A stretch of 64,000 bases of DNA from Aliidiomarina indica (GTDB lineage: Bacteria > Pseudomonadota > Gammaproteobacteria > Enterobacterales > Alteromonadaceae), in assembly GCF_015354615.1 (NCBI RefSeq), contig NZ_JACAVQ010000002.1, positions 124,001 to 188,000 of the forward strand, read 5' to 3'. The notes under the pieces are model-generated. The model was not told the DNA's origin, did no database searches, and saw only the letters and a program-made list of their open reading frames with translations. Shown in pieces: positions 9,482 through 18,839 of the stretch (positions are counted from its first letter, which is position 1; every line of letters starts with the position of its first letter). The translations under genes were made by a program, and so were the position numbers.

Positions 9482-10369
9482 ATGAAACCTATTTATATTG
9501 TTATTGCCATTATCATTGCGATTCTAGGTTACTCGTCACTCTTCACAGTTGCCGAGCATGAACGCGGTATCGTGATTCGCTTTGGTAAAGTGGCACAAGA
9601 TGAGAGCGGTATGCCCATCGTGTACCAACCAGGTTTGCACTTTAAAGTGCCTTTAATCGAGCGTATCGAGAAGCTAGATGCGCGGATTAAAACATTGGAT
9701 GGTCAGGCAGATCGCTTTATCACTAGCGAGAAAAAAGACTTAATCGTCGATGCCTTTGTAAAATGGCGCATCGAAGATTTTTCAAAGTACTACCTGTCTA
9801 CCGGTGGCGGTAACCAAGCGGAAGCAGAAGAGCTGTTAATGCGCCGTATTAACAACGGACTGCGTGCGGAGTTTGGTGCGCGAACTATTCGCGATATCGT
9901 TTCTGGTGAACGTGATGAGCTGATGGAACAGGCACTCATTCAAGCGTCTGAAAGCTCGAATGACCTTGGTATCCAAGTACTCGACGTGCGCGTCAAGCAA
10001 ATCAACTTACCTACGGAAGTAAGTAGCGCGATTTTTGCTCGGATGCGGGCTGAACGGGATGCGGTAGCGCGTGAACATCGCTCTGAAGGTCGTGAGCAGG
10101 CGGAAATTATCCGTGCCGATGTTGATGCTCGTGTCACCGTGATGTTAGCGGATGCAGAGCGTGAAGCGCGTCAGATTCGCGGTGAAGGTGATGCGGAAGC
10201 TGCGCAAATCTACGCAGGTGCGTATACCCAAGACGCGGAGTTCTTTGCGTTCATTCGAAGCTTAGAAGCCTATACGAAAAGCTTCGGTGCGGGCGACAGC
10301 GTTCTTGTGCTAAGCCCAGATAGCGACTTCTTTAAATACTTCGGCAGCATGTCTGCTTCCGGAAATTAA
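9482..10369 (+). CDS. hflC: FtsH protease modulator HflC
   Basis: This is the partner of HflK. The 295-residue protein has an N-terminal signal anchor (IYIVIAIIIAILGYSSLF) followed by a band-7/SPFH domain (AEHERGIVIRFGKV, PGLHFKVPLIERIEKLD) and a helical region rich in charged residues (ARMRAERDAVAREHRSEGRE). It is somewhat shorter than the E. coli protein. A strong intrinsic terminator 15 nt downstream ends the operon. The hfq-hflX-hflK-hflC order is as in E. coli, but the next gene is not yjeT. Confidence 0.95.
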   Translation: MKPIYIVIAIIIAILGYSSLFTVAEHERGIVIRFGKVAQDESGMPIVYQPGLHFKVPLIERIEKLDARIKTLDGQADRFITSEKKDLIVDAFVKWRIEDFSKYYLSTGGGNQAEAEELLMRRINNGLRAEFGARTIRDIVSGERDELMEQALIQASESSNDLGIQVLDVRVKQINLPTEVSSAIFARMRAERDAVAREHRSEGREQAEIIRADVDARVTVMLADAEREARQIRGEGDAEAAQIYAGAYTQDAEFFAFIRSLEAYTKSFGAGDSVLVLSPDSDFFKYFGSMSASGN

Positions 10370-10383
10370 AGAAGACCGACGAT

Positions 10384-10413
10384 AACGGGAGCTTCGGCTC
10401 CCGTTTGTTTTTT
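10384..10413 (+). terminator. Rho-independent terminator after hflC
   Basis: AACGGGAGC, TTCG tetraloop, GCTCCCGTT, then TGTTTTTTT. A 9-bp stem with UUCG loop and T-run, ending 18 bp before the next start codon. Confidence 0.92.
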
Positions 10414-10430
10414 CCACGGCGATTTCACTC

Positions 10431-11585
10431 ATGTACAAACACCTCTATTCTCATTTTTTGAATGCTCGTCCTCAGCTTCTCCATTGTGCTCCTCATAGTC
10501 ATTACTACTGGCCGGATGTAACGCGATCGGCACAATTAGCCTATTGGGATGATTCAGCAAGACATGCAGATGAAAAATGGAACCTGATTTTTTCTGAGAA
10601 AGTTCCGGCGCTTCAGGGGTATATTGCTCAGGAACTTCATCTGCCCGATCCCCAGCAAATTGTGTTTGCACAAAACACCCATGAATTACTCTATCGTGTA
10701 CTCACTACGTTCCCGGCCAATAAACCCTTACGCATTCTTACCACTGACGGCGAGTTTCACAGTTTTAACCGTCAGACCAGACGTCTCGAAGAGCGCGGCA
10801 ATGTCGAGGTGATTCGGGTCCCCTGTGAGCCTTTTGAAACATTGCAAACTCGGTGGCAAGAAGCGATCGCCTCTGAAGCGAATCTCGATATGATTTTTAT
10901 CAGTCAGGTGTTTTATAACAGTGGTGTGCAAGCGCCCCAGGTTCAAACCTGGATAGATGCAGTTCCCGCGAACACCCTTGTGATGATTGATGGCTACCAT
11001 GGATATGGGGCGATTGAGAGCAATTTGGCTGCAGTTGCGGATCGTATTTTCTATCTTGCGGGTGGCTACAAGTATGCGCAAGCAGGCGAGGGCGTTTGCT
11101 TTATGGCGGTACCTAAAGGCTGTGAGTTCCGTCCTGAGTTCACCGGCTGGTTTGCGGATTTTGCGGGCTTGTCGAAGGCACAACAAGGCCCTATTCAATA
11201 TGCCAGTGATGGCATGCGCTTTGCGGGTGCCACCATGGATTTTAGTGCCATCTATCGCCAGTTAGCGGTATTTGAAATGTGGCAACAGCAGGGTCTGACG
11301 ACGGCTCAACGCGATCACTATATTCGAGATTTGCAAGCAGCATTTCTGAAGCATATCGACAGCTGCGATCATGCTGAAGTGAATCGCAACAACCTATTAC
11401 AGTGCGAAGCTTTAGGGCACGGCCATTTCTTTACTTTTCGCTTAAGCGATGCGAAAACAGTCGCTAATATCGCCGCTCAGTTGCGCGAAAACGGGATTGC
11501 TACCGACTTTAGAAATGACCGTCTACGCTTCGGTTTCGCCCTGTATCATAATCCTGAAGATTATCAGCAGATCCGATTTGCATAA
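10431..11585 (+). CDS. Kynureninase-like / class V aminotransferase-fold PLP enzyme
   Basis: A 384-residue PLP-dependent enzyme of the class V aminotransferase fold, related to kynureninase. The PLP lysine is probably K214 in LAGGYKYAQAGEG, with the ring-contacting D188 and H190 in VMIDGYHGYGA. The N-terminus (LLHCAPHSHYYWPD) resembles the substrate-entry segment of kynureninases. The substrate cannot be decided from sequence: kynureninase, cysteine desulfurase-like or another PLP activity are all open. It stands alone between the hflC terminator and purA. No strong Shine-Dalgarno element is visible before the ATG, so expression may be modest. No tryptophan-degradation genes are nearby. Confidence 0.75.
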   Translation: MYKHLYSHFLNARPQLLHCAPHSHYYWPDVTRSAQLAYWDDSARHADEKWNLIFSEKVPALQGYIAQELHLPDPQQIVFAQNTHELLYRVLTTFPANKPLRILTTDGEFHSFNRQTRRLEERGNVEVIRVPCEPFETLQTRWQEAIASEANLDMIFISQVFYNSGVQAPQVQTWIDAVPANTLVMIDGYHGYGAIESNLAAVADRIFYLAGGYKYAQAGEGVCFMAVPKGCEFRPEFTGWFADFAGLSKAQQGPIQYASDGMRFAGATMDFSAIYRQLAVFEMWQQQGLTTAQRDHYIRDLQAAFLKHIDSCDHAEVNRNNLLQCEALGHGHFFTFRLSDAKTVANIAAQLRENGIATDFRNDRLRFGFALYHNPEDYQQIRFA

Positions 11586-11602
11586 AAATCATTCTTAAAT
11601 TG

Positions 11603-11627
11603 GCGAGGTTTCTGGTAGAATCCTCGC
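11603..11627 (+). promoter_or_regulatory. purA extended -10 element within a 25-bp palindrome
   Basis: TGG-TAGAAT (11613-11621) has the extended -10 form and lies 45 bp before the purA ATG. It is embedded in GCGAGGTTTCT (11603-11613), GGT, AGAATCCTCGC (11617-11627): 11-bp arms with one mismatch. A repressor binding here would block RNA polymerase. The sequence does not look like the E. coli PurR site. Confidence 0.5.
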
Positions 11628-11659
11628 TTAATCCACCGCCTGTCTACTTCCAAAATTAA

Positions 11660-12964
<1,305 letters not shown>

Positions 12965-12972
12965 ACCGGTGG

Positions 12973-13540
12973 CCAACGCACTGCGTTGGTTGTTCAGGCC
13001 CGGAGGATGTTCATCACCTTGCGGGACGCTGCAAGTACGTCCCTGTAAGCTTGGGCGCGGCATCCATGCCGCGCACACCCGCCAGCTGCTAAACATCCCC
13101 CGTGCCCCTGTAGCCAACGCACTGCGTTGGTTGTTCAGGCCTGGAGGATGTTCATCACCTTGCGGGACGCTGCAAGTACGTCCCTGTAAGCTTGGGCACG
13201 GCATCCATGCCGCGCACACCCGCCAGCTGCTAAACATCCCCCGTGCTCCTGTAGCCAACGCACTGCGTTGGTTGTTGGGGCCCGCGGAGGATGTTCATCA
13301 CCTTGCGGGACGCTGCAAGTACGTCCCTGTAAGCTTGGGCGCGGCATCCATGCCGCGCACACCCGCCAGCTGCTAAACATCCCCCGTGCCCCTCTGTAGC
13401 CAACGCACTGCGTTGGGTTGTTCAGGCCCGCGGAGGATGTTCATCACCTTGCGGGACGCTGCAAGTACGTCCCTGTAGCCAACGCACTGCGTTGGGTTGT
13501 TGGGGGGTGATCAAGGCTGCGAACCAACGCAATGCGTTGG
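12973..13540. repeat. Tandem array of about 141-bp palindrome-rich units (BIME-like)
   Basis: Units begin at 12973, 13114, 13255, 13400 and 13479, giving spacings of 141, 141, 145 and 79 bp. Each starts with the 17-bp palindrome CCAACGCACTGCGTTGG. Full units also hold GGACG/CGTCC arms and a second palindrome, GCGCGGCATCCATGCCGCGC. Unit 2 differs from unit 1 at three positions (a C to T and a G to A in the body, a C to T near the end). Unit 4 lacks the stretch between two CCTGTA copies, as expected from a deletion between short repeats. Open frames on both strands are by-products of the repeat. There is no transposase, and the units are too alike and too long for a CRISPR array. Confidence 0.9.
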
Positions 13541-13544
13541 CTAC
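13520..13544 (-). repeat. Inverted terminal copy of the array palindrome
   Basis: On the minus strand this reads GTAGCCAACGCATTGCGTTGG followed by TT, the same 23-bp core (GTAG, palindrome, TT) that opens each array unit on the plus strand, apart from the central base. It therefore closes the array in the opposite orientation. Confidence 0.75.
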
Positions 13545-13612
13545 GGTGGTTATCCATCGGGATATGAGTGTACAATTAACGTGCAATAGAATTAAAAATT
13601 AAGCAGTCAGGC

Positions 13613-13671
13613 AAAAAAAACAAAAAAAATGCATCTAGGTGGTTGCAAGACCCCCGTCGATCTCCTAGAAT
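13613..13671 (+). promoter_or_regulatory. Promoter of the tRNA-tufB operon with A-tract UP element
   Basis: TTGCAA (13643-13648), exactly 17 bp, TAGAAT (13666-13671), then a GC-rich discriminator (gcgctcc). Upstream lie two runs of eight A separated by one C (13613-13629), placed like an UP element. This design is typical of strong growth-rate and ppGpp-controlled stable-RNA promoters. Confidence 0.85.
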
Positions 13672-13692
13672 GCGCTCCACCTAAACGGTGGC

Positions 13693-13768
<76 letters not shown>

Positions 13769-13787
13769 TTTTTTAGAAAAAATTCGT

Positions 13788-13872
13788 GGAGGGGTTCCCG
13801 AGCGGCCAAAGGGATCAGACTGTAAATCTGACGGCTCAGCCTTCGCAGGTTCGAATCCTGCCCCCTCCACCA
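13788..13872 (+). tRNA. tRNA-Tyr (anticodon GUA)
   Basis: 85 nt class II tRNA with long variable arm and encoded CCA. Acceptor arms GGAGGGG and CCCCTCC, anticodon stem TCAGA/TCTGA around CTGTAAA, T-arm with GGTTCGAATCC. It lies 19 nt after tRNA-Thr. Confidence 0.97.
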
Positions 13873-13913
13873 TTTTTTTCTAAGTTAGGTCCGAGGTAGC
13901 CGAGAATCTGATT

Positions 13914-13988
<75 letters not shown>

Positions 13989-14002
13989 CTTATTCACACA
14001 GT

Positions 14003-14078
14003 GCTGATATAGCTCAGTTGGTAGAGCGCACCCTTGGTAAGGGTGAGGTCGGCGGTTCAAATCCGCCTATCAGCACCA
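14003..14078 (+). tRNA. tRNA-Thr (anticodon GGU)
   Basis: 76 nt with encoded CCA. Acceptor arms GCTGATA and TATCAGC, anticodon stem CACCC/GGGTG around TTGGTAA, T-arm GCGGTTCAAATCCGC. Last tRNA before tufB. Confidence 0.97.
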
Positions 14079-14182
14079 GTGATAATCCTCTCGAACACCT
14101 CAGTCCTGAACAATTTTAATTTAAACAATCAATGAAGCACTGGTTGGCATTGTCGACCGCGCGTTTCGAGAGAGAGGCTGTC

Positions 14183-15367
14183 ATGGCTAAAGCTAAGTTT
14201 GAACGTAATAAGCCGCACGTAAACGTAGGTACTATCGGTCACGTTGACCACGGTAAAACTACTTTAACTGCTGCGATCACTACTGTCCTTGCCAAGCACT
14301 ACGGTGGTGCCGCTCGTGACTTCGCACAAATCGATAATGCGCCAGAAGAGAAAGCGCGTGGTATCACCATTTCTACGTCACACGTAGAATATGATACGCC
14401 TGCACGTCACTATGCGCACGTAGATTGCCCTGGACACGCTGACTATGTGAAAAACATGATCACGGGTGCGGCGCAGATGGACGGCGCGATTCTGGTAGTT
14501 GCTGCTACTGATGGCCCAATGCCACAGACGCGTGAGCACATCCTGTTATCACGTCAGGTAGGTGTACCTTTCATCGTTGTATTCATGAACAAATGTGACA
14601 TGGTCGACGACGAAGAGTTACTTGAGTTAGTTGAGATGGAAGTTCGTGAACTTCTTTCTGAGTACGACTTCCCAGGTGACGACTTGCCAGTAATCCAAGG
14701 TTCAGCGCTGAAAGCGTTGGAAGGCGACGAAGCATGGGAGAAGAAGATTCTTGAGCTAGCAGAAGCTTTAGATTCTTACATTCCAGAGCCAGAGCGTGAC
14801 ATCGATAAGCCGTTCTTGATGCCAATCGAAGACGTATTCTCAATCTCAGGTCGCGGAACTGTAGTAACAGGTCGTGTAGAGCGCGGAATCGTGAACACAG
14901 GTGACGAAGTTGCTATCGTTGGTTTGAAAGACACCGTGAAAACCACAGTAACGGGTGTAGAGATGTTCCGTAAGTTGCTCGACGAAGGTCGTGCAGGTGA
15001 GAACATCGGTGCTTTGTTACGTGGTACTAAGCGTGAAGATATCCAGCGTGGTCAAGTATTGGCCAAGCCAGGTTCAATCACTCCGCATACCAAGTTTGAA
15101 GCTGAAGTATACGTACTGAGCAAAGAAGAAGGTGGACGTCATACGCCATTCTTCAAAGGCTACCGTCCACAGTTCTACTTCCGTACTACGGACGTAACTG
15201 GTTCAGTAGAGTTGCCAGAAGGCGTAGAAATGGTAATGCCTGGTGATAACCTGAAGTTCGTTGTAGAGCTGATTGCTCCAATCGCAATGGACGATGGTTT
15301 GCGCTTCGCAATCCGTGAAGGTGGCCGTACCGTAGGTGCTGGCGTTGTATCAAAAATCATTGCGTAA
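14183..15367 (+). CDS. tufB: Translation elongation factor EF-Tu (copy B)
   Basis: EF-Tu delivers aminoacyl-tRNA to the ribosome as a GTP complex. The 394-residue product has G motifs [18 protein letters not shown] and NKCD, the effector segment ARGITIST, and the two beta-barrel domains. The start at 14183 matches the conserved [16 protein letters not shown]; an ATG at 14132 would add 17 unrelated residues. It is co-transcribed with the four upstream tRNAs, as in E. coli. The protein is identical to the second copy at 33555-34739; I see only two silent differences, at 14251 and 15211. Confidence 0.97.
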   Translation: MAKAKFERNKPHVNVGTIGHVDHGKTTLTAAITTVLAKHYGGAARDFAQIDNAPEEKARGITISTSHVEYDTPARHYAHVDCPGHADYVKNMITGAAQMDGAILVVAATDGPMPQTREHILLSRQVGVPFIVVFMNKCDMVDDEELLELVEMEVRELLSEYDFPGDDLPVIQGSALKALEGDEAWEKKILELAEALDSYIPEPERDIDKPFLMPIEDVFSISGRGTVVTGRVERGIVNTGDEVAIVGLKDTVKTTVTGVEMFRKLLDEGRAGENIGALLRGTKREDIQRGQVLAKPGSITPHTKFEAEVYVLSKEEGGRHTPFFKGYRPQFYFRTTDVTGSVELPEGVEMVMPGDNLKFVVELIAPIAMDDGLRFAIREGGRTVGAGVVSKIIA

Positions 15368-15400
15368 TTGATACCCACCTTATACGTCACTGACGTTTAG

Positions 15401-15428
15401 AAAAGGGAGCCTTTTGGCTCCCTTTTTT
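15401..15428 (+). terminator. Rho-independent terminator after tufB
   Basis: AAAAGGGAGCC, TTTT loop, GGCTCCCTTTTTT. The same sequence, with the whole preceding 3' untranslated region, follows the other tuf gene at 34773-34800. Confidence 0.95.
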
Positions 15429-15623
15429 CTTGTCTATTTGTTGCGTCAAACCTTAATGCGGTTTAGTTATCGTTAACATGCCTATAACTCAATTTAATTT
15501 GCCATCTAAATAACTGATAAATAACAGTAAAATAATTATTTTTATAATCTTTACATTGTTCTGGAATAAATAATTGCTGTGAGCCGTTATCCTTATGATG
15601 TCAACGAAAGGGAGTGATGAGTG

Positions 15624-16607
15624 ATGAATTTTAAATTGAATCGATTTATGCAAGCGGCTGTTATGGCGACGCTAAGCGTTACGGCACTAACAGCATGTTT
15701 GTCGTCGTCTGATGACGATGAGCAAGGTACGGCGATGTTCTCTTTGGGCGTCAGTGATGCGCCAGTTGATGAGGCTGCACGGGTGTTAGTGTGTTTCTCA
15801 AGCGTGCAACTTGTGGGCAACGATATGGAACCACAGCGCTTTGACGTAGGCGGCGATAACGGCGCAGTAGACGCAAACGATTTGTGTCTGGACGATTCGG
15901 GTAATCCAATTCCGAATACCAAAGGGGTTGATTTGCTGACGCTGCAAGGTGCAGCAGCAGAGGATCTCGTGGTCGGTGCGGAAGTTGCTGCTGGATCTTA
16001 CGGTCAATTGCGTCTGGATATTGCAGACGGTAGTGAGATCGAATTGACTGACGGCACGATTCACGATTTACGGGTACCGTCGAACCAGTTGCGTTTAGAT
16101 GGCGTGACCCTTAGCGCAAACCAAACCTTTAACTACACCCTTGAATTTGATTTGCGTCGGGCAGTTGTTGCACCGCCGGGTCTGCCTCATTACCTATTGA
16201 AACCACGCGGCTTGCGCTTAGTAGACAATGCCGAAGTTGGTCACATTGAAGGTCAGGTTGCAGAAACGCTGCTTATGGATAATGAGTGCGCAGTCGCACC
16301 GGAAGATATCGAAACCCCTGTAGCGGCAGTATACCTATACAGCGGTCATGATGTTGCCTTTGAAAGCATGGGTGACAATAGTGACGACGACAACGGGCCG
16401 TATGCAAGTGCTGCGGTGTTCTATGACGGTGCAGCCAACTATGAATTTACCATTGGCTATATCGAGAGTGGTAATTACACGGTCGCGGTCACTTGTGACA
16501 CACAAGATGATCCGGAAGAAGAGACCGAGCTTGATTTCTTCCATAGCGAGAACATTGAAATTGAAGCAGGTGTAACCCTCGATATCATCGTTGGTGATAA
16601 CGGTTAA
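15624..16607 (+). CDS. DUF4382-type outer-membrane lipoprotein
   Basis: A 327-residue predicted lipoprotein. A signal peptide ends in the lipobox LTAC with Cys25; the following Leu-Ser argues against retention in the inner membrane. The mature start is very acidic (SSSDDDEQGT). The first domain (FSLGVSDAPVDEAARVLVCF, SYGQLRLDIADGSE) resembles the DUF4382 family, and a second Asp/Glu-rich domain follows (residues about 205-327) that looks like a beta-sandwich. Function is unknown. The ATG at 15624 has GGGAG 9 nt upstream; an adjacent GTG at 15621 is less well placed. It lies between two terminators as a single transcription unit, interrupting the tufB-secE neighbourhood. Confidence 0.8.
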   Translation: MNFKLNRFMQAAVMATLSVTALTACLSSSDDDEQGTAMFSLGVSDAPVDEAARVLVCFSSVQLVGNDMEPQRFDVGGDNGAVDANDLCLDDSGNPIPNTKGVDLLTLQGAAAEDLVVGAEVAAGSYGQLRLDIADGSEIELTDGTIHDLRVPSNQLRLDGVTLSANQTFNYTLEFDLRRAVVAPPGLPHYLLKPRGLRLVDNAEVGHIEGQVAETLLMDNECAVAPEDIETPVAAVYLYSGHDVAFESMGDNSDDDNGPYASAAVFYDGAANYEFTIGYIESGNYTVAVTCDTQDDPEEETELDFFHSENIEIEAGVTLDIIVGDNG

Positions 16608-16632
16608 TCCCCCTGGAAGTAGTGACCTTGAC

Positions 16633-16661
16633 ACGGCCAGCATTGCTGGCCGTTTTTTTTT
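16633..16661 (+). terminator. Rho-independent terminator after the DUF4382 lipoprotein
   Basis: ACGGCCAGC, ATT loop, GCTGGCCGT, then eight T. Nine-bp GC-rich stem. Confidence 0.95.
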
Positions 16662-16734
16662 GTGTTTTTGATAAGCCTGAACATCCCAGTGGGTTGGTTT
16701 ATACTTAGTCCACTTTCTCCAAAAAGGAGTGGCT

Positions 16735-17496
16735 ATGCCAGAGTGGATTAGCCATCGCGGTTTTTGCCTTGGAATCGATGGTCAGCAGCAGTTGCGCACC
16801 GAGAATACGCGCGAGGCGTTCGCTGCTGCGCTTGAGTGGGGCATCGAGCATCTAGAAACAGACCTTCGGATCACGAAAGACGGGCATATTGCGTTATGCC
16901 ATGACCCCGATTTAAGCCGTGTAAGCGGTGACTCACTTCGTATTGAATCACTAACGCGTACTGAACTATCGCGGATTCGATTAGCGTTTGGTGAGCGCTT
17001 GATGTTTTTTGATGAACTGCTCGACGATTTTCATCAATACAAATGGATTCTCGATATTAAACCTGAGCGGGCAGAGCAGACGTTAAGCGCGCTCAATGAA
17101 CTTCGTCAGGATCCCGCTGTTGATCGTTTTCTACGCACGCAAGCGCGCTATCTGCTGTGGGACGCTTCCCATCAACAGCAATTAACCAGCGCACTTCCCG
17201 ATGCATCCTGTTTGGCGCGCCAAGGGGCGTGCTACCGTGCAGGCGTGGCCGCCTTACTTGGCGTGCCTACCGTAGGTGCGATTGAGCAAGGTCAGTTTTA
17301 TGCGGTACCTCCGAAGGTTGCGGGGGTGAAAGTGTTGACGCCGTCAATTGTCAGGCGCTTTCATCAACACGATGCGCGTGTCATTGGCTATCTCCCAGAA
17401 ACCCACGAGCAACATCAACAGGCGCTGCGTGCCGGTGTTGATCAATTACTGACAAACTATGCGCATCTAATCGCGTCCGAGGCGAGTCTTGTATGA
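16735..17496 (+). CDS. Glycerophosphodiester phosphodiesterase-like protein
   Basis: A 253-residue cytoplasmic protein of the GDPD TIM-barrel family, which hydrolyses glycerophosphodiesters to glycerol-3-phosphate and an alcohol. Seen: SHRGF with the first catalytic His, ENTREAF with the metal-ligand Glu, HLETDLRITKDGHIALCHDP with the acidic metal ligands and second His, and LDIKPE with the late acidic and Lys residues. No signal peptide is visible. The ATG at 16735 follows AAGGAG by 5 nt; the GTG at 16729 overlaps that element and was rejected. Substrate specificity is not predictable. It lies alone between the lipoprotein terminator and the tRNA-Trp promoter. Confidence 0.82.
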   Translation: MPEWISHRGFCLGIDGQQQLRTENTREAFAAALEWGIEHLETDLRITKDGHIALCHDPDLSRVSGDSLRIESLTRTELSRIRLAFGERLMFFDELLDDFHQYKWILDIKPERAEQTLSALNELRQDPAVDRFLRTQARYLLWDASHQQQLTSALPDASCLARQGACYRAGVAALLGVPTVGAIEQGQFYAVPPKVAGVKVLTPSIVRRFHQHDARVIGYLPETHEQHQQALRAGVDQLLTNYAHLIASEASLV

Positions 17497-17554
17497 GGAA
17501 TCTGCGTGTAGATTTATCCACGCAACAGCAACAGTTTTTTGGGGTAGGCTTTAC

Positions 17555-17582
17555 TTGCTTTTGAGCGCTTCATGGGTATAAT
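17555..17582 (+). promoter_or_regulatory. Promoter of the tRNA-Trp-secE-nusG operon
   Basis: TTGCTT (17555-17560), 16 bp, TATAAT (17577-17582). The consensus -10 lies about 97 bp before tRNA-Trp, leaving a leader with no gene. Confidence 0.7.
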
Positions 17583-17678
17583 GACGCGTCCATTCTGAAT
17601 GCCTCTTAAAAACCTCCCTTTGCTTGCTTTCGTTTTGCACAAGGTTGGTCCGCCTTCAGAATGAAGAAAAGTTACTTC

Positions 17679-17755
17679 AGGGGTGTAGTTCCAATTGGTA
17701 GAACAGCGGTCTCCAAAACCGACGGTTGGGGGTTCGAATCCCTCCACCCCTGCCA
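17679..17755 (+). tRNA. tRNA-Trp (anticodon CCA)
   Basis: 77 nt with encoded CCA. Acceptor arms AGGGGTG and CACCCCT, anticodon stem GCGGT/ACCGA-type around CTCCAAA, T-arm GGGTTCGAATCCC, discriminator G. It precedes secE by 33 nt and is probably processed from the same transcript. Confidence 0.96.
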
Positions 17756-17788
17756 GTTTTTAGCTGAATCAATGCGGGTCCGGCAATA

Positions 17789-18166
17789 ATGAGTGAGAAA
17801 ACAGAAAACCAGGGAAATTCACTGGATATCGTAAAATGGATTATCGTAGGCCTGTTGTTAGCGGGTGCGGTAGTTGGAAACAATATCTATGGTGATATGT
17901 CTGTTGTATTGCGTGCAGCGGGTGTCGTAATTGCAGTAGCCATTGCGGCTTTTGTCGCTGCGCAAACCACCAAGGGCCGAACCTTCCTTGGCTTTGCCAA
18001 AGAGAGCCGGACAGAAGTGCGTAAAGTGGTTTGGCCATCGCGCAAAGAAGCCACACAAACCACACTTATCGTATTAGTCGTGACAGTTATTGTGGCGCTG
18101 ATCCTGTGGGGGCTTGACGGCATCCTCGTTCGCGTCGTTGGCATGGCGACCGGTATCACCATTTAA
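17789..18166 (+). CDS. secE: Preprotein translocase subunit SecE
   Basis: SecE clamps SecY in the inner-membrane translocon. The 125-residue form has three membrane segments (about residues 13-33, 40-60 and 95-118), like the long enterobacterial SecE rather than the single-span type. The conserved cytoplasmic amphipathic segment [20 protein letters not shown] lies before the last span. nusG starts 11 nt after the stop. tRNA-Trp lies immediately upstream. Confidence 0.96.
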   Translation: MSEKTENQGNSLDIVKWIIVGLLLAGAVVGNNIYGDMSVVLRAAGVVIAVAIAAFVAAQTTKGRTFLGFAKESRTEVRKVVWPSRKEATQTTLIVLVVTVIVALILWGLDGILVRVVGMATGITI

Positions 18167-18177
18167 GGAGAGCTCCT

Positions 18178-18723
18178 ATGACTGAACCAAAGAAGAAGCG
18201 CTGGTACGTTGTTCAGGCGTTCTCGGGTTACGAAGGCCGGGTAGCAAAAACCTTAGCGGAATACATTAAAACACACGGTATGGAAGACCGGTTCGGTCAG
18301 ATTCTTGTGCCAACCGAAGAAGTTGTGGAAATGAAAGGTACCCAGCGCCGCAAGAGCGAGCGCAAGTTCTTTCCAGGCTATGTTCTGGTAGAAATGGCGA
18401 TGGACGAAGAAACGTGGCACCTTGTGAAGAGCACACCGCGCGTGTTGGGCTTCATCGGTGGTACCAATGAGCGTCCTGCACCGATTTCTCAAAAAGAAGC
18501 CGACCTTATCCTTAATCGCTTAACCGAAAATGCGGATCGTCCACGTCCGAAAACCTTGTTTGAGCCAGGTGAAGTTGTGCGGGTTACCGATGGTCCGTTT
18601 GCAGACTTTAACGGCACCGTGGAAGAAGTTGACTACGATAAAAGTCGCGTAAAAGTTTCGGTCTCGATTTTCGGGCGTTCAACGCCAGTTGATTTAGATT
18701 TCGGACAAGTCGAAAAGGCTTGA
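18178..18723 (+). CDS. nusG: Transcription termination/antitermination factor NusG
   Basis: NusG binds the RNA polymerase clamp and contacts Rho or ribosomal protein S10. The 181-residue length equals that of E. coli. The NGN domain starts at [17 protein letters not shown], with [10 protein letters not shown] and [10 protein letters not shown]; the KOW domain is [19 protein letters not shown] near residue 125. AAGGAG precedes the ATG. A terminator-like hairpin lies between it and rplK. Confidence 0.97.
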   Translation: MTEPKKKRWYVVQAFSGYEGRVAKTLAEYIKTHGMEDRFGQILVPTEEVVEMKGTQRRKSERKFFPGYVLVEMAMDEETWHLVKSTPRVLGFIGGTNERPAPISQKEADLILNRLTENADRPRPKTLFEPGEVVRVTDGPFADFNGTVEEVDYDKSRVKVSVSIFGRSTPVDLDFGQVEKA

Positions 18724-18729
18724 TCACGC

Positions 18730-18763
18730 AGGCGGATTCCTATACAATCCGCCTCCGTTTTTT
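18730..18763 (+). terminator. Terminator or attenuator between nusG and rplK
   Basis: AGGCGGATT (18730-18738), CCTATAC loop, AATCCGCCT (18746-18754), CCG, then TTTTTT. Nine-bp stem and T-run. Confidence 0.85.
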
Positions 18764-18784
18764 CACTTTTGGGAAGCCGTTTGA

Positions 18785-18805
18785 GTATGTCTCCTCTTGG
18801 CATAC
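18785..18805 (+). promoter_or_regulatory. Leader hairpin upstream of rplK, candidate L1-binding site
   Basis: GTATG (18785-18789) pairs with CATAC (18801-18805) across an 11-nt loop, 35 bp before rplK. In E. coli ribosomal protein L1 represses rplK-rplA by binding a leader hairpin; the position fits, but the short stem makes this tentative. Confidence 0.35.
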
Positions 18806-18839
18806 GAGGCGTTTAACCCAATAAAACAGAGGTTTAGAC

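Noticed and set aside
12973..13540. CRISPR array
   Set aside because: The units are about 141 bp and nearly identical throughout, without unique spacers, and no cas genes are present.
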